Below are positions 26,047 through 36,134 of a stretch of 55,969 bases of DNA, piece by piece. The position numbers were made by a program, and so were the translations under genes. Within the stretch, counting starts at the first letter, position 1, and each line of letters starts with the position of its first letter. The DNA is taken from positions 1-55,969 of the forward strand of contig JANYJY010000047.1 in assembly GCA_025358295.1 (NCBI GenBank), in the 5' to 3' direction. Source of the stretch: Gammaproteobacteria bacterium. Its GTDB lineage: Bacteria; Pseudomonadota; Gammaproteobacteria; Steroidobacterales; Steroidobacteraceae. The notes beneath the pieces are model-generated. The model searched no databases, was not told the origin of the DNA, and worked only from the letters and a program-made list of their open reading frames with translations.

Positions 26047-28464
26047 CTAGACCCTCAGTCGAGAATTATCGGGATCGAAAGCGGCGCCCTCGAGTACGGT
26101 CGCGGTGCGCCGCTCGTCTTGGATGAGCACCTCGAATTGACTGCCTGGCGCGGCGAATTCAGGATCGACGCAGGCGAATACCAGGCTTTTGTTCACCCGG
26201 TATCCGTACGCTCCCGAGGTGGTGACGCCGATGCAGCGCTCGCCTACCAGTACGGGTTCGCCGCCGCGCGCGTCGGCGTCGGTCGCGGCCACCTCGGCGT
26301 AGACGATTTTTAAGGGACGCTGCTGCTGCGCGAGCGTCGCCGCCTTGCCCACGAAATCGCTTTTGTTGAATTTGATGAAGCGCGGCATATCCGCTTCCAG
26401 CATGTTCAATTCATTGGTGAGCTCGGTGGACCAGGCCTTGTATGCCTTTTCGATTCGCATGGTATTGACAGCGTACAGGCCGAAATTCGCCATTCCGAAA
26501 TTCCGGCCGGCATCCCAAACGGCGTCATACAGTGCGGGCATGGAGGCGATGGGCGGATGCAATTCCCAGCCCAGTTCTCCCACGTAGCTGACGCGCAGTG
26601 CGCGCACCGGCTGTCCAGCGATATGTATTTCGCGCGCCCGCATCCAGGGAAATGCGGCATTGCCAAGATCGGTGTCGGTGAGGCGGCTCAGGACATCGCG
26701 GGAACGTGGGCCGCTGACGATGAGCACGCCGCGGCTCTCCGTGACATTGTCGATCTGAACCGCCTCGCCCGGGCGCAGGCTTTGGATCAGTAGGTCCCGA
26801 TCGCGCAGCTCCGCGGCAGCGGCGGACAAGGCGTAGAACCGCGTGTCGTCCAGCCGGGTGATGGTCATTTCGCCCAATATCCGTCCGCCCGCTGACAGTA
26901 GATGCACGAGCGCAATACCGCCCGCGGTGCGCGGCACTTGGTTGGCACAAACGCGATTCAGAAAGGCCTCCGCATCCGGTCCGTGGATGTCGTACTTGGC
27001 GAATCCGGTCAGGTCGAGAACGCCGACGCGCTGGTGCACGGCATTGACTTCATCGCGTATTACATCGAAGAGAGTGTTGCGACGATAGCTGTAATCCTCA
27101 GTCCGGCCATCGAGCGAAAACCATTTTGGACGTTCCCAGCCAAAGGTCTCTGTGTGCACGCAGCCTTGAGCGATGAGCTTGTCGTGCAGGGGACTGGTCT
27201 TTTGCGGACGCCCATCCATTTCCTCCTCCCCGGGCCGGCGCGTGGTGAAGGTCAGCCGATAGTCGAGAAACACCTTGGCACGTACGTAAGCCTTGTCCGC
27301 GAAAGGGCCGAAGCGCCGCGGATCAAACTCCGTCATGTTGATCTCGGCATCGCCGTGCAGCATCCACTGCGCCAGGTACTTGCCGCAGCCGCCGCCTTGG
27401 GCGATACCGAAGGAGGTGCCGCAGCACATCCAGAAATTCCTTAAGCCCGGAGCCGGACCGAGCAGGGGAGCACCGTCGGGCGTGTGCGGTATCGCGCCGT
27501 TGATGATGCGCCGTATGCCGACTTCGCCGAAGATGGGCATGCGCTCGATGGCGCGCTCCAGCCAGGGCGCAATACGGTCCAGATCGTCGGGAAACAATTC
27601 ATTTGTGGATTCCCAGTCCGGAAACCCGCGCGGACCCCAAGCCTCGTGCAGGCCGGTGCTTTCATAAACGCCCATGAGCCCGGATTTCTGTTCCTGGCGG
27701 AAGTAGCCCGAAGTATAAGAGTCGCGCATCACAGGAATTTCTTCGCTGCGCTCCATGAAGGCCGGGACGGGATGAGTCACCACATAGTGATGCTGCATAT
27801 TGGTGATGGGCGCATCGGCGCCGACCATGGCTGCCACCTCGCGTGCATAGCAGCCGGCGGCATTGACCACCATCTCGGCAATGACACTGCCTTTTTCCGT
27901 GATCACTTCCCATTCGCCGCTCGGGGTAGGGCGGATATCGAGAACCCGGTTGTGGCGCATCACGGTCGCGCCCAAATCGCGCGCCGCCTTGGCGAGCGCA
28001 TTGCAAAGACCGGACGGATCGCCGTGTCCATCGTCCCGCGTCCATCCGGCTGCGAGCACCTTGTCCGTCGTCAAAAAGGGATTTAAGCGTCGGATCTCGT
28101 CGAGTCCCACGATGTCCATGCTGAAGCCGATGCTCTTCGAATAGCCGTGGACCTGCTTAAGCCAGGCCAACTCGTGTGCATTGTTCGCGAGTCTCAAGCC
28201 CCCGCAGGGATGCCAGCTCACATACTGTCCCGTTAACGCCTCGAGCGTCGGATACAATCGATTGCTATAGGCGTGAATCTTGGCGAGGTTGTAGCTGCCG
28301 GTGATGCTGGGGCATTGACCGGCTGCGTGCCAGGTGGAGCCCGAGGTGAGTTCGCTCTTCTCTATCAAAAGGGTGTCGGTACAGCCTTCCAAGGCCAGAT
28401 GGTAGAGCAGGCTGGCCCCCATCATGCCGCCGCCGACGACGACCACACGTGCATTCGTTTTCAT
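26047..28464 (-). CDS. dimethylglycine/sarcosine dehydrogenase-like flavoprotein, paralogue
   Basis: An 805-residue paralogue of the next gene with the same architecture: VVVVGGGMMGASLLYHLALEG, the covalent-FAD motif STWHAAGQCPS, a DAO domain to about residue 400, then GcvT domains (RVGVLDLTGFAKYDIHG, GELGWELHPPIASMPALYD, FVGKAATLAQQQ). It heads the three-gene minus operon. The two copies differ strongly in sequence, so successive demethylation steps (dimethylglycine, then sarcosine) are more likely than redundancy. It is divergent from a LysR gene. Confidence 0.9.
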   Translation of the reverse strand: MKTNARVVVVGGGMMGASLLYHLALEGCTDTLLIEKSELTSGSTWHAAGQCPSITGSYNLAKIHAYSNRLYPTLEALTGQYVSWHPCGGLRLANNAHELAWLKQVHGYSKSIGFSMDIVGLDEIRRLNPFLTTDKVLAAGWTRDDGHGDPSGLCNALAKAARDLGATVMRHNRVLDIRPTPSGEWEVITEKGSVIAEMVVNAAGCYAREVAAMVGADAPITNMQHHYVVTHPVPAFMERSEEIPVMRDSYTSGYFRQEQKSGLMGVYESTGLHEAWGPRGFPDWESTNELFPDDLDRIAPWLERAIERMPIFGEVGIRRIINGAIPHTPDGAPLLGPAPGLRNFWMCCGTSFGIAQGGGCGKYLAQWMLHGDAEINMTEFDPRRFGPFADKAYVRAKVFLDYRLTFTTRRPGEEEMDGRPQKTSPLHDKLIAQGCVHTETFGWERPKWFSLDGRTEDYSYRRNTLFDVIRDEVNAVHQRVGVLDLTGFAKYDIHGPDAEAFLNRVCANQVPRTAGGIALVHLLSAGGRILGEMTITRLDDTRFYALSAAAAELRDRDLLIQSLRPGEAVQIDNVTESRGVLIVSGPRSRDVLSRLTDTDLGNAAFPWMRAREIHIAGQPVRALRVSYVGELGWELHPPIASMPALYDAVWDAGRNFGMANFGLYAVNTMRIEKAYKAWSTELTNELNMLEADMPRFIKFNKSDFVGKAATLAQQQRPLKIVYAEVAATDADARGGEPVLVGERCIGVTTSGAYGYRVNKSLVFACVDPEFAAPGSQFEVLIQDERRTATVLEGAAFDPDNSRLRV

Positions 28465-28498
28465 TGAGGACCGCTGATTTGCCCGGAGGGCATGGATT

Positions 28499-28528
28499 TG
28501 CCCACAATAAATTGATCGCTAGTGGGCA
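28499..28528. promoter_or_regulatory. inverted repeat between the flavoprotein operon and the LysR gene
   Basis: TGCCCAC (28499-28505) and GTGGGCA (28522-28528), separated by 16 AT-rich bases, form a perfect seven-base inverted repeat in the divergent intergenic region. It is a good candidate operator for the neighbouring LysR-type regulator. Confidence 0.45.
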
Positions 28529-28618
28529 TACAACCTAATATTTTGGTACCTTTGGCCTTAAATTTTTTGTGCGAGCCGCCCAATTACTCAAATTCGCCCC
28601 GTCGTAGGGCTGCCGACG

Positions 28619-29506
28619 TTGACCTGGCTGCGGGCCTTCGAAGCCGCAGCCCGAACCTCGAGTTTCACCGCGGCGGCGGCGGAGCTCAATCTCACGTCCG
28701 GCGCGATCAGCTACCAGATTCGAGCGCTCGAGGCGCACCTCGGGTTTGCCCTGTTCGAGCGGCTGCCGCGCGGCGTCAGACTGACGTCCATGGGCGTCGC
28801 GTATTTGCCGCCGGTGCGCAAGGCGTTCGAGGAACTCGCCGACTCAACGGTGGGGCTGTTCGGCGGATCGGAACGAACACAAATCACCGTGCATGCACCC
28901 GTGTCGCTGGCCGCACTGTGGCTTGCGCCCCGGCTGCCGGCCTTTCGGCTTGCCAACCCGTTGATCGATGTGCGCCTGGCATCGGTCATTTGGGATAACG
29001 CCGTGCTGGACGAAGCCACGGACTTGGAGATTCGTTACGGCACGGGCCACTGGCACGGATATCGCTCGGAGCGCCTGCTCAATCAGAACATCCTCGCGGT
29101 GTGCAGTCCGAGAGTATTGAAAGCGGCGCGGGCGACCGGTGGGCATTCGCAGCTGCTCGAGCGGCAGGCGATTCACATCATGGGCTATGAGAACCACTGG
29201 CTGACGGTGCGTCAGAATTTGCAGCTCACGGATATGCCGGCGAGCCCCTTGCCGATTGTCGATACCACCATCGCCGCATTGGAGCTTGCGGCTGCCGGCG
29301 CCGGCGTCGCTCTGGCGCATCGCTTATTCCTCGATGGGTATTTGTCGACGCGCCGATTGGTGTTCGCCTTGCCCGATGAGTTTGCGGATAACAACTCCTA
29401 CTTCGTGATCACGCCGGAACGGCCGCAGCGAGTACGTCAAGAAGTGCAGCAGTTTCGCGATTGGCTGCTCGCGGTTGCGCAGCAGGAAGCGCATAAACGT
29501 AATTGA
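28619..29506 (+). CDS. LysR-type regulator (GcvA-like subgroup)
   Basis: A regulator of about 295 residues: winged helix-turn-helix TWLRAFEAAARTSSFTAAAA through GAISYQIRALE, then an effector domain with SLAALWLAPRLPAFRLANP and DLEIRYGTGHWHGYRSERLL as in GcvA-type LysR proteins. The true start is uncertain: TTG 28619 is the first common start codon, but the frame is open back to 28562 and the preceding residues (GLPTLTW) look like family sequence, so an unusual upstream start (CTG or ATT) is possible. Divergent from the flavoprotein/Rieske operon, which it probably controls. Confidence 0.87.
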   Translation: MTWLRAFEAAARTSSFTAAAAELNLTSGAISYQIRALEAHLGFALFERLPRGVRLTSMGVAYLPPVRKAFEELADSTVGLFGGSERTQITVHAPVSLAALWLAPRLPAFRLANPLIDVRLASVIWDNAVLDEATDLEIRYGTGHWHGYRSERLLNQNILAVCSPRVLKAARATGGHSQLLERQAIHIMGYENHWLTVRQNLQLTDMPASPLPIVDTTIAALELAAAGAGVALAHRLFLDGYLSTRRLVFALPDEFADNNSYFVITPERPQRVRQEVQQFRDWLLAVAQQEAHKRN

Positions 29507-29608
29507 GAATCGTTCGCGCTCGCATCCACACCATTAATATTTTTTATGACATTTACATCGCTAAACGCGAGAAAATGATCTGCAGTCGTTCACCATAGGA
29601 ACATTCCG

Positions 29609-29947
29609 ATGCAAAGCAAGATTTCTCGTCGAGCCATAGTCAAGGGCGGACTCATCGCCGGCGCATTCATTCCCGCGATAGGTCTACTCGCCAACGCCTC
29701 TGTAGCGGCGGCGCTTCCTCCCTTGGATCCGAAAGATCCCACCGCGCAAGCCCTGGGCTTCATCGCCGACGCGAGCAAGGTTGATGCGAAGGCGAACGCG
29801 ACCTTTAAACCGAATCAGAAATGCGGCACCTGTGCGCAATTCCTGGGCAAGGCCGGCGATGCCGTCGGTGGCTGCAATATTTTCGCAGGCAAGAGCGTGC
29901 CCGCCGGCGGCTGGTGCAAGGTCTGGGCGCAGAAGCCCGGCGCTTAG
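29609..29947 (+). CDS. high-potential iron-sulfur protein (HiPIP)
   Basis: Small periplasmic electron carrier, 112 residues. SRRAIVKGGLIAGAFIPAIG is a Tat-type signal with twin arginines. The mature domain binds one [4Fe-4S] cluster through Cys72, Cys75, Cys89 and Cys103 (KCGTCAQF, GGCNIF, GGWCKVW), exactly the HiPIP spacing. ATG 29609 is preceded by the weak site AGGAA. It appears monocistronic. It may deliver electrons to a terminal oxidase or other periplasmic acceptor. Confidence 0.94.
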   Translation: MQSKISRRAIVKGGLIAGAFIPAIGLLANASVAAALPPLDPKDPTAQALGFIADASKVDAKANATFKPNQKCGTCAQFLGKAGDAVGGCNIFAGKSVPAGGWCKVWAQKPGA

Positions 29948-30058
29948 TTCGTTACCGAAAGGCGCCCGGGCGGTGATACCCGCTCGGGCGCCGCGCACCG
30001 CGTCCGAGTTCCAACCAGGGTCACGGAACCGCCGCGCGTATTGCGCCAGACTTCCGGC

Positions 30059-30157
30059 ATGTGGCGCCACCCGGTACTCAAAGTTGTCCTGCTGGCCTAT
30101 ATCGGCTGGGGCGGCTGAAATTGGTTCATCAATCGCCCGGTTCACCCGCCGGACGGA
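30059..30157 (+). pseudogene. N-terminal fragment separated by an in-frame TGA
   Basis: ATG 30059-30061 opens the same frame as the following gene and encodes a membrane-anchor-like segment, MWRHPVLKVVLLAYIGWGG, then TGA at 30116-30118, then NWFINRPVHPPDG leading directly into that gene. A single TGG to TGA change would explain the stop, because a tryptophan fits before NW. It is a nonsense mutation, a sequencing error or, less likely, recoding. Confidence 0.6.
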
Positions 30158-30667
30158 GTGCTGGCACCCGCCGAGCCGCAGCAGACGAATCTCACCAGCG
30201 GCGAGAAAGTGCAAGTCGGGCGCTGGACCCTGACTGCGAGGGCCGACTACCAGGTCACTGCCCGTATCCTCGCGCAGGAGCGCTACCGATTCGACTCATT
30301 GGCAGATCTCATCCCCGAAGATCTGGCCCTGGGTTGGGGCGCCATGTCGGACAATCGCGTCCTGAAGCGCATCGAGATATCCCAGTCCAATCGGTTCTAT
30401 TACTGGCGCGCGCCGCCGGGAACACCGATTCCCTTGGATCAGATTGTCTCGCATAGTGCCAATACGCATGTGATTCCGCAGAATACCTTGGTTGCCAGGC
30501 AGTTGTCGCGTTTACGACCGGGTGAAGTGGTGACCTTGTCCGGCGAACTGGTTGACGGCGTGCGGGATGACGGCAGGTGGATCAAGACGTCGCTGCTGCG
30601 CACCGATTCGGGCGCCGGCGCCTGCGAGGTCCTGTTGGTCAATGATGTAACGATTCAAAACCCATGA
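30158..30667 (+). CDS. conserved hypothetical protein, N-terminus disrupted
   Basis: I do not recognise a characterised family. The remaining 169 residues start at GTG 30158-30160 and contain LTSGEKVQVGRWTLTARADY, YRFDSLADLIPEDLALGWG, QSNRFYYWR and a C-terminal OB-like half with PGEVVTLSGELVDGVRDDGR. The downstream frame is intact to its stop, so it is either recently broken or reinitiated; without the upstream segment it loses the putative membrane anchor. Its TGA overlaps the start of the AraC-type regulator (ATGA). Confidence 0.7.
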   Translation: MLAPAEPQQTNLTSGEKVQVGRWTLTARADYQVTARILAQERYRFDSLADLIPEDLALGWGAMSDNRVLKRIEISQSNRFYYWRAPPGTPIPLDQIVSHSANTHVIPQNTLVARQLSRLRPGEVVTLSGELVDGVRDDGRWIKTSLLRTDSGAGACEVLLVNDVTIQNP

Positions 30668-31569
30668 GAACCGCGCGCTCCAATCGACGCAGTATTCCGA
30701 CCTTCTCCCTGTATGGAGAGGCGCCGGCGAATGCGGCGCACACCGACGGCGTGCATATCGAAACCATTCAATCGCGCAGCCGCAAATACCTGTGGAGAAT
30801 CGACACTCATCGGCACAATCAGCTCAGCCAATGCGTGTTCGTCACGGCCGGTCCCGTCACCGCCACCCTGGACGATGTGCAGGCCGAATGGACGGGCCCG
30901 GCGGTCATGATCATTCCGGCTGGGACGGTGCACAGTTTCCGATTTCGCGCCGACACTCGGGGCCATGTACTGACGGTCGACCTCGACCGAGTGATGAGCC
31001 TGGCTACCGCTGCGCAGCGAGCGCCGATTGAGGCGCTATTTTCGGCATCGAGGGCCGTCGACTTACGCGACGCTGCGCCGCTCGCGCTGCGCGTCGAGCA
31101 ACTGCTCGACCATTTGGCGCAGGAGTTCAGACAACCTGACAGCTGGTCCGCACCGGTGGGCAGTTGGCTTGCTTGCTGCGCATTGTGGATACTGGGGGTG
31201 GGCTTGCCGGTGCGCGGAGCACCGGAATTTAATTCCGGCCGGGACGCGGAACGCTTGAGTCGCTTCCGCCATTTGATCGAGTCACAGTACCTGAAGCATT
31301 GGCCGGTCCGGCGCTATGCGCAAAAACTCGCTTTGTCGGAAACCAGTCTGAATCGGTTGTCCTTGGACTTAACCGGCGGCACCGCCTTCGAATTGATTCA
31401 ACACAGACTGGCGCTGGAGGCGCGGCGCCGCTTGGTGTATGCCGCCGGCCCCGTGAGCGGTATCGCCGCCGATCTGGGATTCAAGGATCCTGCGTATTTC
31501 TCGAGATTCTTTCGGCGCCACAGCGGAGTCGGTCCCGCTGAATTTCGCCGCCGCCACCGTGGCGGATAA
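30664..31569 (+). CDS. AraC-family regulator, PobR-like
   Basis: A 301-residue regulator with an N-terminal cupin-type effector domain (RIDTHRHNQLSQCVFVTAGP, MIIPAGTVHSFRF) and a C-terminal double helix-turn-helix (RRYAQKLALSETSLNRLSLD, SGIAADLGFKDPAYFSRFFRRH). It lies 80 bases upstream of pobA on the same strand, the arrangement expected for a 4-hydroxybenzoate-responsive activator. ATG 30664 overlaps the stop of the preceding gene, although that gene is unlikely to be functionally related. Confidence 0.9.
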   Translation: MRTARSNRRSIPTFSLYGEAPANAAHTDGVHIETIQSRSRKYLWRIDTHRHNQLSQCVFVTAGPVTATLDDVQAEWTGPAVMIIPAGTVHSFRFRADTRGHVLTVDLDRVMSLATAAQRAPIEALFSASRAVDLRDAAPLALRVEQLLDHLAQEFRQPDSWSAPVGSWLACCALWILGVGLPVRGAPEFNSGRDAERLSRFRHLIESQYLKHWPVRRYAQKLALSETSLNRLSLDLTGGTAFELIQHRLALEARRRLVYAAGPVSGIAADLGFKDPAYFSRFFRRHSGVGPAEFRRRHRGG

Positions 31570-31588
31570 GTACCAGCGACCATCGCAA

Positions 31589-31596
31589 TTGTACAA
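31589..31596. promoter_or_regulatory. TTGTACAA palindrome upstream of pobA
   Basis: A perfect eight-base palindrome in the 80-base gap between the AraC-type gene and pobA, 54 bases before the pobA start. It could be part of the regulator's binding site; no clear core promoter boxes were found. Confidence 0.25.
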
Positions 31597-31619
31597 AGAC
31601 GCGCCGCCGGCGCTGCTAG

Positions 31620-32831
<1,212 letters not shown>

Positions 32832-32855
32832 ATAGTCCCTTTGCGTACCAGGCGT

Positions 32856-32874
32856 AGGTCACCCTGGGTGGCCT
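32856..32874. terminator. possible terminator hairpin between pobA and ligC
   Basis: A nearly perfect dyad of 19 bases, AGGTCACC-CTG-GGTGGCCT with one G-T pair, lies between these convergent genes. It has no T run, so termination is only plausible. Confidence 0.35.
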
Positions 32875-32918
32875 GAGCCTCATTCGATACCCGCGGCAGT
32901 GCATCGCCCAGAAGCTAA

Positions 32919-33872
32919 CTACGGTGCGGCCGCGTCCAATTGTTTCTCCAGTCTGCCCAAAGTCTGCATTGCCGGCAGGCATTGCGCGACGCTGGCATTC
33001 GGTTCGCGCCCCTCGCGGATGGCGGCAAAGAACTCTCGGTCCTGCAATTCGATGCCGTTCATCGACACATCGACCTTGGATACATCAATGGGATTGTTTT
33101 TGCCGTCGAGCAGTTCGTCGTAACGCGCAATGTACGTCCCGTTATCGCAGATATAGCGAAAAAACGTTCCCAGAGGTCCATCGTTATTGAAGGACAGCGA
33201 GAGGGTGCAGAGCGCACCCGATGCCGTTTTCAGGCCGATGCTCATGTCCATGGCAATACCCAACACCGGCTGCTTCGGTCCCTGCAGGGCGTAGGCCTGG
33301 GATGCGTTCTCGCCGGTCTGGTAGGAGAACAAATCCACCGTGTGGCAGGCATGGTGCCATAGCAGGTGATCGGTCCAGCTGCGGGGCTTTCCGAGGGCGT
33401 TGGTGTTCGTGCGCCGAAAGAAGTAAGTCTGCACATCCATCTGCAGCACCTTGAGATCTCCGGCCCTCGTGCGTTTATGGATCCATTGATGGCTGGGATT
33501 GAAGCGGCGCGTATGTCCGGCCATGGCGACGACGCCGGTCTCCTTCTGCACCCGCACCAAGCGTTCGGAATCCGCCACCGAGTCAGCCATGGGAATTTCG
33601 ATCATCACATGCTTGCCGGCGCGCATGCACTGTTCGCTCTGGTCTGCATGCATTTGTGTGGGAGTAGTGAGAATCACGGCGTCCAAGCCGGGCTGCGCAA
33701 GGCTCTCAGCCAGATTCGCCGTCCAATGAGGAATCTTCCATTGCTGTGCGACTTCGCGCGCCGATTCCATATTCGATCCGGCCAGTGAAATGACTTCAAT
33801 GCCGGGAATCTTGGCCATGGCTTCCAGATGCTTGATGCCGAAAGCGCCGTGGCCCGCTAGGCAGACTTTCAT
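32919..33872 (-). CDS. ligC: 4-carboxy-2-hydroxymuconate-6-semialdehyde dehydrogenase
   Basis: Gfo/Idh/MocA-type dehydrogenase that oxidises the ring-cleavage product of protocatechuate (as its hemiacetal) to 2-pyrone-4,6-dicarboxylate. The 317 residues start MKVCLAGHGAFGIKHLEAMA (Rossmann motif) and contain HVMIEIPMADS, MAGHTRRFNPSHQWIH and DHLLWHHACHTVDLF, features of LigC. Its ATG overlaps the ligB stop by four bases. It is last in the LysR-ligA-ligB-ligC operon. Confidence 0.93.
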   Translation of the reverse strand: MKVCLAGHGAFGIKHLEAMAKIPGIEVISLAGSNMESAREVAQQWKIPHWTANLAESLAQPGLDAVILTTPTQMHADQSEQCMRAGKHVMIEIPMADSVADSERLVRVQKETGVVAMAGHTRRFNPSHQWIHKRTRAGDLKVLQMDVQTYFFRRTNTNALGKPRSWTDHLLWHHACHTVDLFSYQTGENASQAYALQGPKQPVLGIAMDMSIGLKTASGALCTLSLSFNNDGPLGTFFRYICDNGTYIARYDELLDGKNNPIDVSKVDVSMNGIELQDREFFAAIREGREPNASVAQCLPAMQTLGRLEKQLDAAAP

Positions 33873-34717
33873 GCCGGGCTCCTATTTTCCAAGAGGATGA
33901 GTCCGGCGGCCGTGTTCGAAGCCGGCACGTGATAGTGCCGATATACTTCCGTGACCTGGTCATCGAGCGCGCCGCGCATCACATGCCACATCACCATTTC
34001 GACGCCCTCCGAGCCGGCTTCCCGCATGTACTCGGTATGCGTGATTTTCGTCAGCGCCACCGGGTCCTTGGTCAACCCGTCGAGAAACGCCGTATCGAAT
34101 TGGCGATTGATCAGACCTGCGCGTTCGCCTTGCAGCTGGTGCGACATGCCGCCGGTACCGTATATCACCACCCGCAAATCCTCATCGAAGGCATCGATGG
34201 CGCGTCGTATCGCCTGGCCGAGCTTGTAACAGCGGGCGCCGGTGGGAGGAGGGTATTGCACCACATTGACGCAAAGCGGAATAACCGGAAACGGCCAGGC
34301 AGCCGGCGCTCCGCAGGTGACCGTCAACGGCACGGTGAGCCCGTGGTCCACCGGCATCTCGTTGGCGATGGTCATGTCGAATTCATCGAGAATCAGTGAT
34401 TCCGCGAGATGCCAGGCGAGTTCTGGATGGCCGATTACCGCGGGCACGGGACGCGGCCCGAAGCCCTCGTCGGCAATCGGAAACTTTGCGGCAACACCGA
34501 TCAAAAACGTCGGAATGAGCGCCAGGGAAAACGCCGACGCATGATCGTTGTAAACGATGATGGCGACATCGGGCGCCAGTTCGGCCAGCCATTTCTGCGC
34601 GGGTTTATAGCCTTCGAACAGCGGCTGCCAATACGGATTGCTCGACGTGCCCTTATCCATGGCAACGCCGATGGCCGGAACGTGCGAGGTGGCAATGCCG
34701 GCGACAATTCTAGCCAT
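33869..34717 (-). CDS. ligB: protocatechuate 4,5-dioxygenase beta subunit
   Basis: Catalytic subunit of the class III extradiol dioxygenase opening protocatechuate between C4 and C5. The 282-residue protein has the iron ligands His12 in IATSHVPAIG and the later histidine in VYNDHASAF, the third ligand glutamate in the EGVEMVMWHVM region, and GTGGMSHQLQGERAG with the catalytic-base histidine. It starts at ATG 34715-34717 and overlaps the ligA end by eight bases; it overlaps ligC by four bases. Confidence 0.96.
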   Translation of the reverse strand: MARIVAGIATSHVPAIGVAMDKGTSSNPYWQPLFEGYKPAQKWLAELAPDVAIIVYNDHASAFSLALIPTFLIGVAAKFPIADEGFGPRPVPAVIGHPELAWHLAESLILDEFDMTIANEMPVDHGLTVPLTVTCGAPAAWPFPVIPLCVNVVQYPPPTGARCYKLGQAIRRAIDAFDEDLRVVIYGTGGMSHQLQGERAGLINRQFDTAFLDGLTKDPVALTKITHTEYMREAGSEGVEMVMWHVMRGALDDQVTEVYRHYHVPASNTAAGLILLENRSPA

Positions 34718-35117
34718 GCGGGGTCTCCGTTGCGGTCGGGTCGAGGTAGCGGTTGCCGTCGGGACTGCGTCCGCCCGCCAGCATCATCTGTGCGTAGGCT
34801 TCCTTGGACATGCCGGACATCTTCCCGGCCACGTCCTGAAAGGTCAGGCCATCGCAAAAGGCGATTTTGATGGTGTAGTAAATATTGCCACCGACCCGCA
34901 GCATCCCCAGCCAGTCGCGCGCCAGCACGGTGCGGCGCTGTTCGGTGGTGACAGGGAAGCGGTCCAGGTACGCAGCTTCGTTGTCCCGGAAGCTGTCGCG
35001 ATTCTCGGCCTTGTTGAGCGACATGCAGAACATGTTCAAGGCGTAGCCGATGCGACCGCGTTCGGCATCGTAGACATAGGTGCCGGGTATGTTTTCATAG
35101 TCGCGTTGCTTGCTCAT
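34710..35117 (-). CDS. ligA: protocatechuate 4,5-dioxygenase alpha subunit
   Basis: Small subunit that lids the LigB active site. The start ATG 35115-35117 ([20 protein letters not shown]) is chosen because GGAG lies just upstream and longer frames run through the LysR gene. The 135 residues include GYALNMFCMSLNKAENRDSF, YLDRFPVTTEQRRTVLARDW and a C-terminal half typical of LigA. The ATG overlaps the stop of the LysR gene (ATGA), so the regulator and enzyme genes are coupled. Confidence 0.95.
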   Translation of the reverse strand: MSKQRDYENIPGTYVYDAERGRIGYALNMFCMSLNKAENRDSFRDNEAAYLDRFPVTTEQRRTVLARDWLGMLRVGGNIYYTIKIAFCDGLTFQDVAGKMSGMSKEAYAQMMLAGGRSPDGNRYLDPTATETPHG

Positions 35118-36034
35118 GGCATGATCTCCGCTGAACGAATTTCCTGACGCACGATATCGCGAATGACGTCGAGCGCCTTGCGCATGAGAGGGCTCTTGGG
35201 CCGTTGCGCCGAGATGGCGATGGACAGCGATGTCGTGAGCATGGGTGAGAGAATCGGTTTGACTTGAACCTCGTCGCCCCATTGCGTGGATTTCACCGCA
35301 TTGAGCGGCAGAACCGCGAAGCCATGACCTTGCCTCACCAAATCGATGACCGCAGGGATACACTCGATTTCGTGCGCGACGCGAATCTTGCGCCCGACCG
35401 CTGCCAAGGCATTCTCCACCGACATGCGAATGGAATGTGGGCGGCTCGGGATTACCAATGGATAGTCGGCAAGTTCCACCAGCGTGATGGATTTGCGCGC
35501 CTTGCGGAGCGGCTTGGCCGAGAGCGGCGCGATGAGAAACAGCTGGTCGTCTAGCAGCGGTTGTACATCGACGCCGGGCGATGCGGGAGCGTTGTACACC
35601 AGGGCGCAATCGACTCGTCCGATGTTGAGCCATTCGAGCATGTAGGCCGATAGGCCTTCGACTGTGGCGAGACTGGCATTGGGTAACAATCGGCCGAAGG
35701 CTTTGACCAGCGGGACGGTGACGCTGCGGCCGAGACTCGGCGGCAGGCCCAGCACGAAATGTCCAGAGTCGCCGTTGCGTTGGTCCTCGAGCTCCTGCCG
35801 CGCTCGTCCGACCTGCATCAATATGCCGCGCGTATGCTCCAGCAGGCGAGTGCCGGCATCGGTGAGCACGACGCCGCGCCCATTGCGGTCGAATAAATTC
35901 TGCCCCAACTCCACTTCCAGCTGCCGCACCTGGCGGCTCAAGGCCGGCTGCACCACGGATAGAAACGTGGCCGCGCGCGTGAAGCTGCCAAGCTCCGCGA
36001 CGTGGCGAAAATACTCGAGTTGCTTCAAATCCAC
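35114..36034 (-). CDS. LysR-type regulator of the protocatechuate 4,5-cleavage genes (LigR-like)
   Basis: A 306-residue LysR protein: [20 protein letters not shown] and [20 protein letters not shown] form the DNA-binding domain, followed by the effector domain with [21 protein letters not shown]. It is the first gene of the minus operon and divergent from ligK, so it probably controls both lig operons, as LigR does in Sphingobium. Unlike the usual layout, the regulator is cotranscribed with the dioxygenase genes. Confidence 0.9.
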   Translation of the reverse strand: MDLKQLEYFRHVAELGSFTRAATFLSVVQPALSRQVRQLEVELGQNLFDRNGRGVVLTDAGTRLLEHTRGILMQVGRARQELEDQRNGDSGHFVLGLPPSLGRSVTVPLVKAFGRLLPNASLATVEGLSAYMLEWLNIGRVDCALVYNAPASPGVDVQPLLDDQLFLIAPLSAKPLRKARKSITLVELADYPLVIPSRPHSIRMSVENALAAVGRKIRVAHEIECIPAVIDLVRQGHGFAVLPLNAVKSTQWGDEVQVKPILSPMLTTSLSIAISAQRPKSPLMRKALDVIRDIVRQEIRSAEIMP

Positions 36035-36056
36035 CGCTGGCTCGGGATCACACGTT

Positions 36057-36080
36057 ATGCCTATTTGCTATAACAGGTAT
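36057..36080. promoter_or_regulatory. 24-base imperfect dyad between the two lig operons
   Basis: The half sites ATGCCTATT (36057-36065) and AACAGGTAT (36072-36080) are inverted copies with two mismatches, separated by six bases. They lie in the 100-base divergent gap, 22 bases upstream of the LysR start and 54 bases before ligK. This is the expected position and form for a LysR-type operator controlling both directions. Confidence 0.55.
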
Positions 36081-36134
36081 ATCACTCATTCCTTGATAGT
36101 ATACGTGATCATCGGCAGCGTGAGGGGTGATCCC

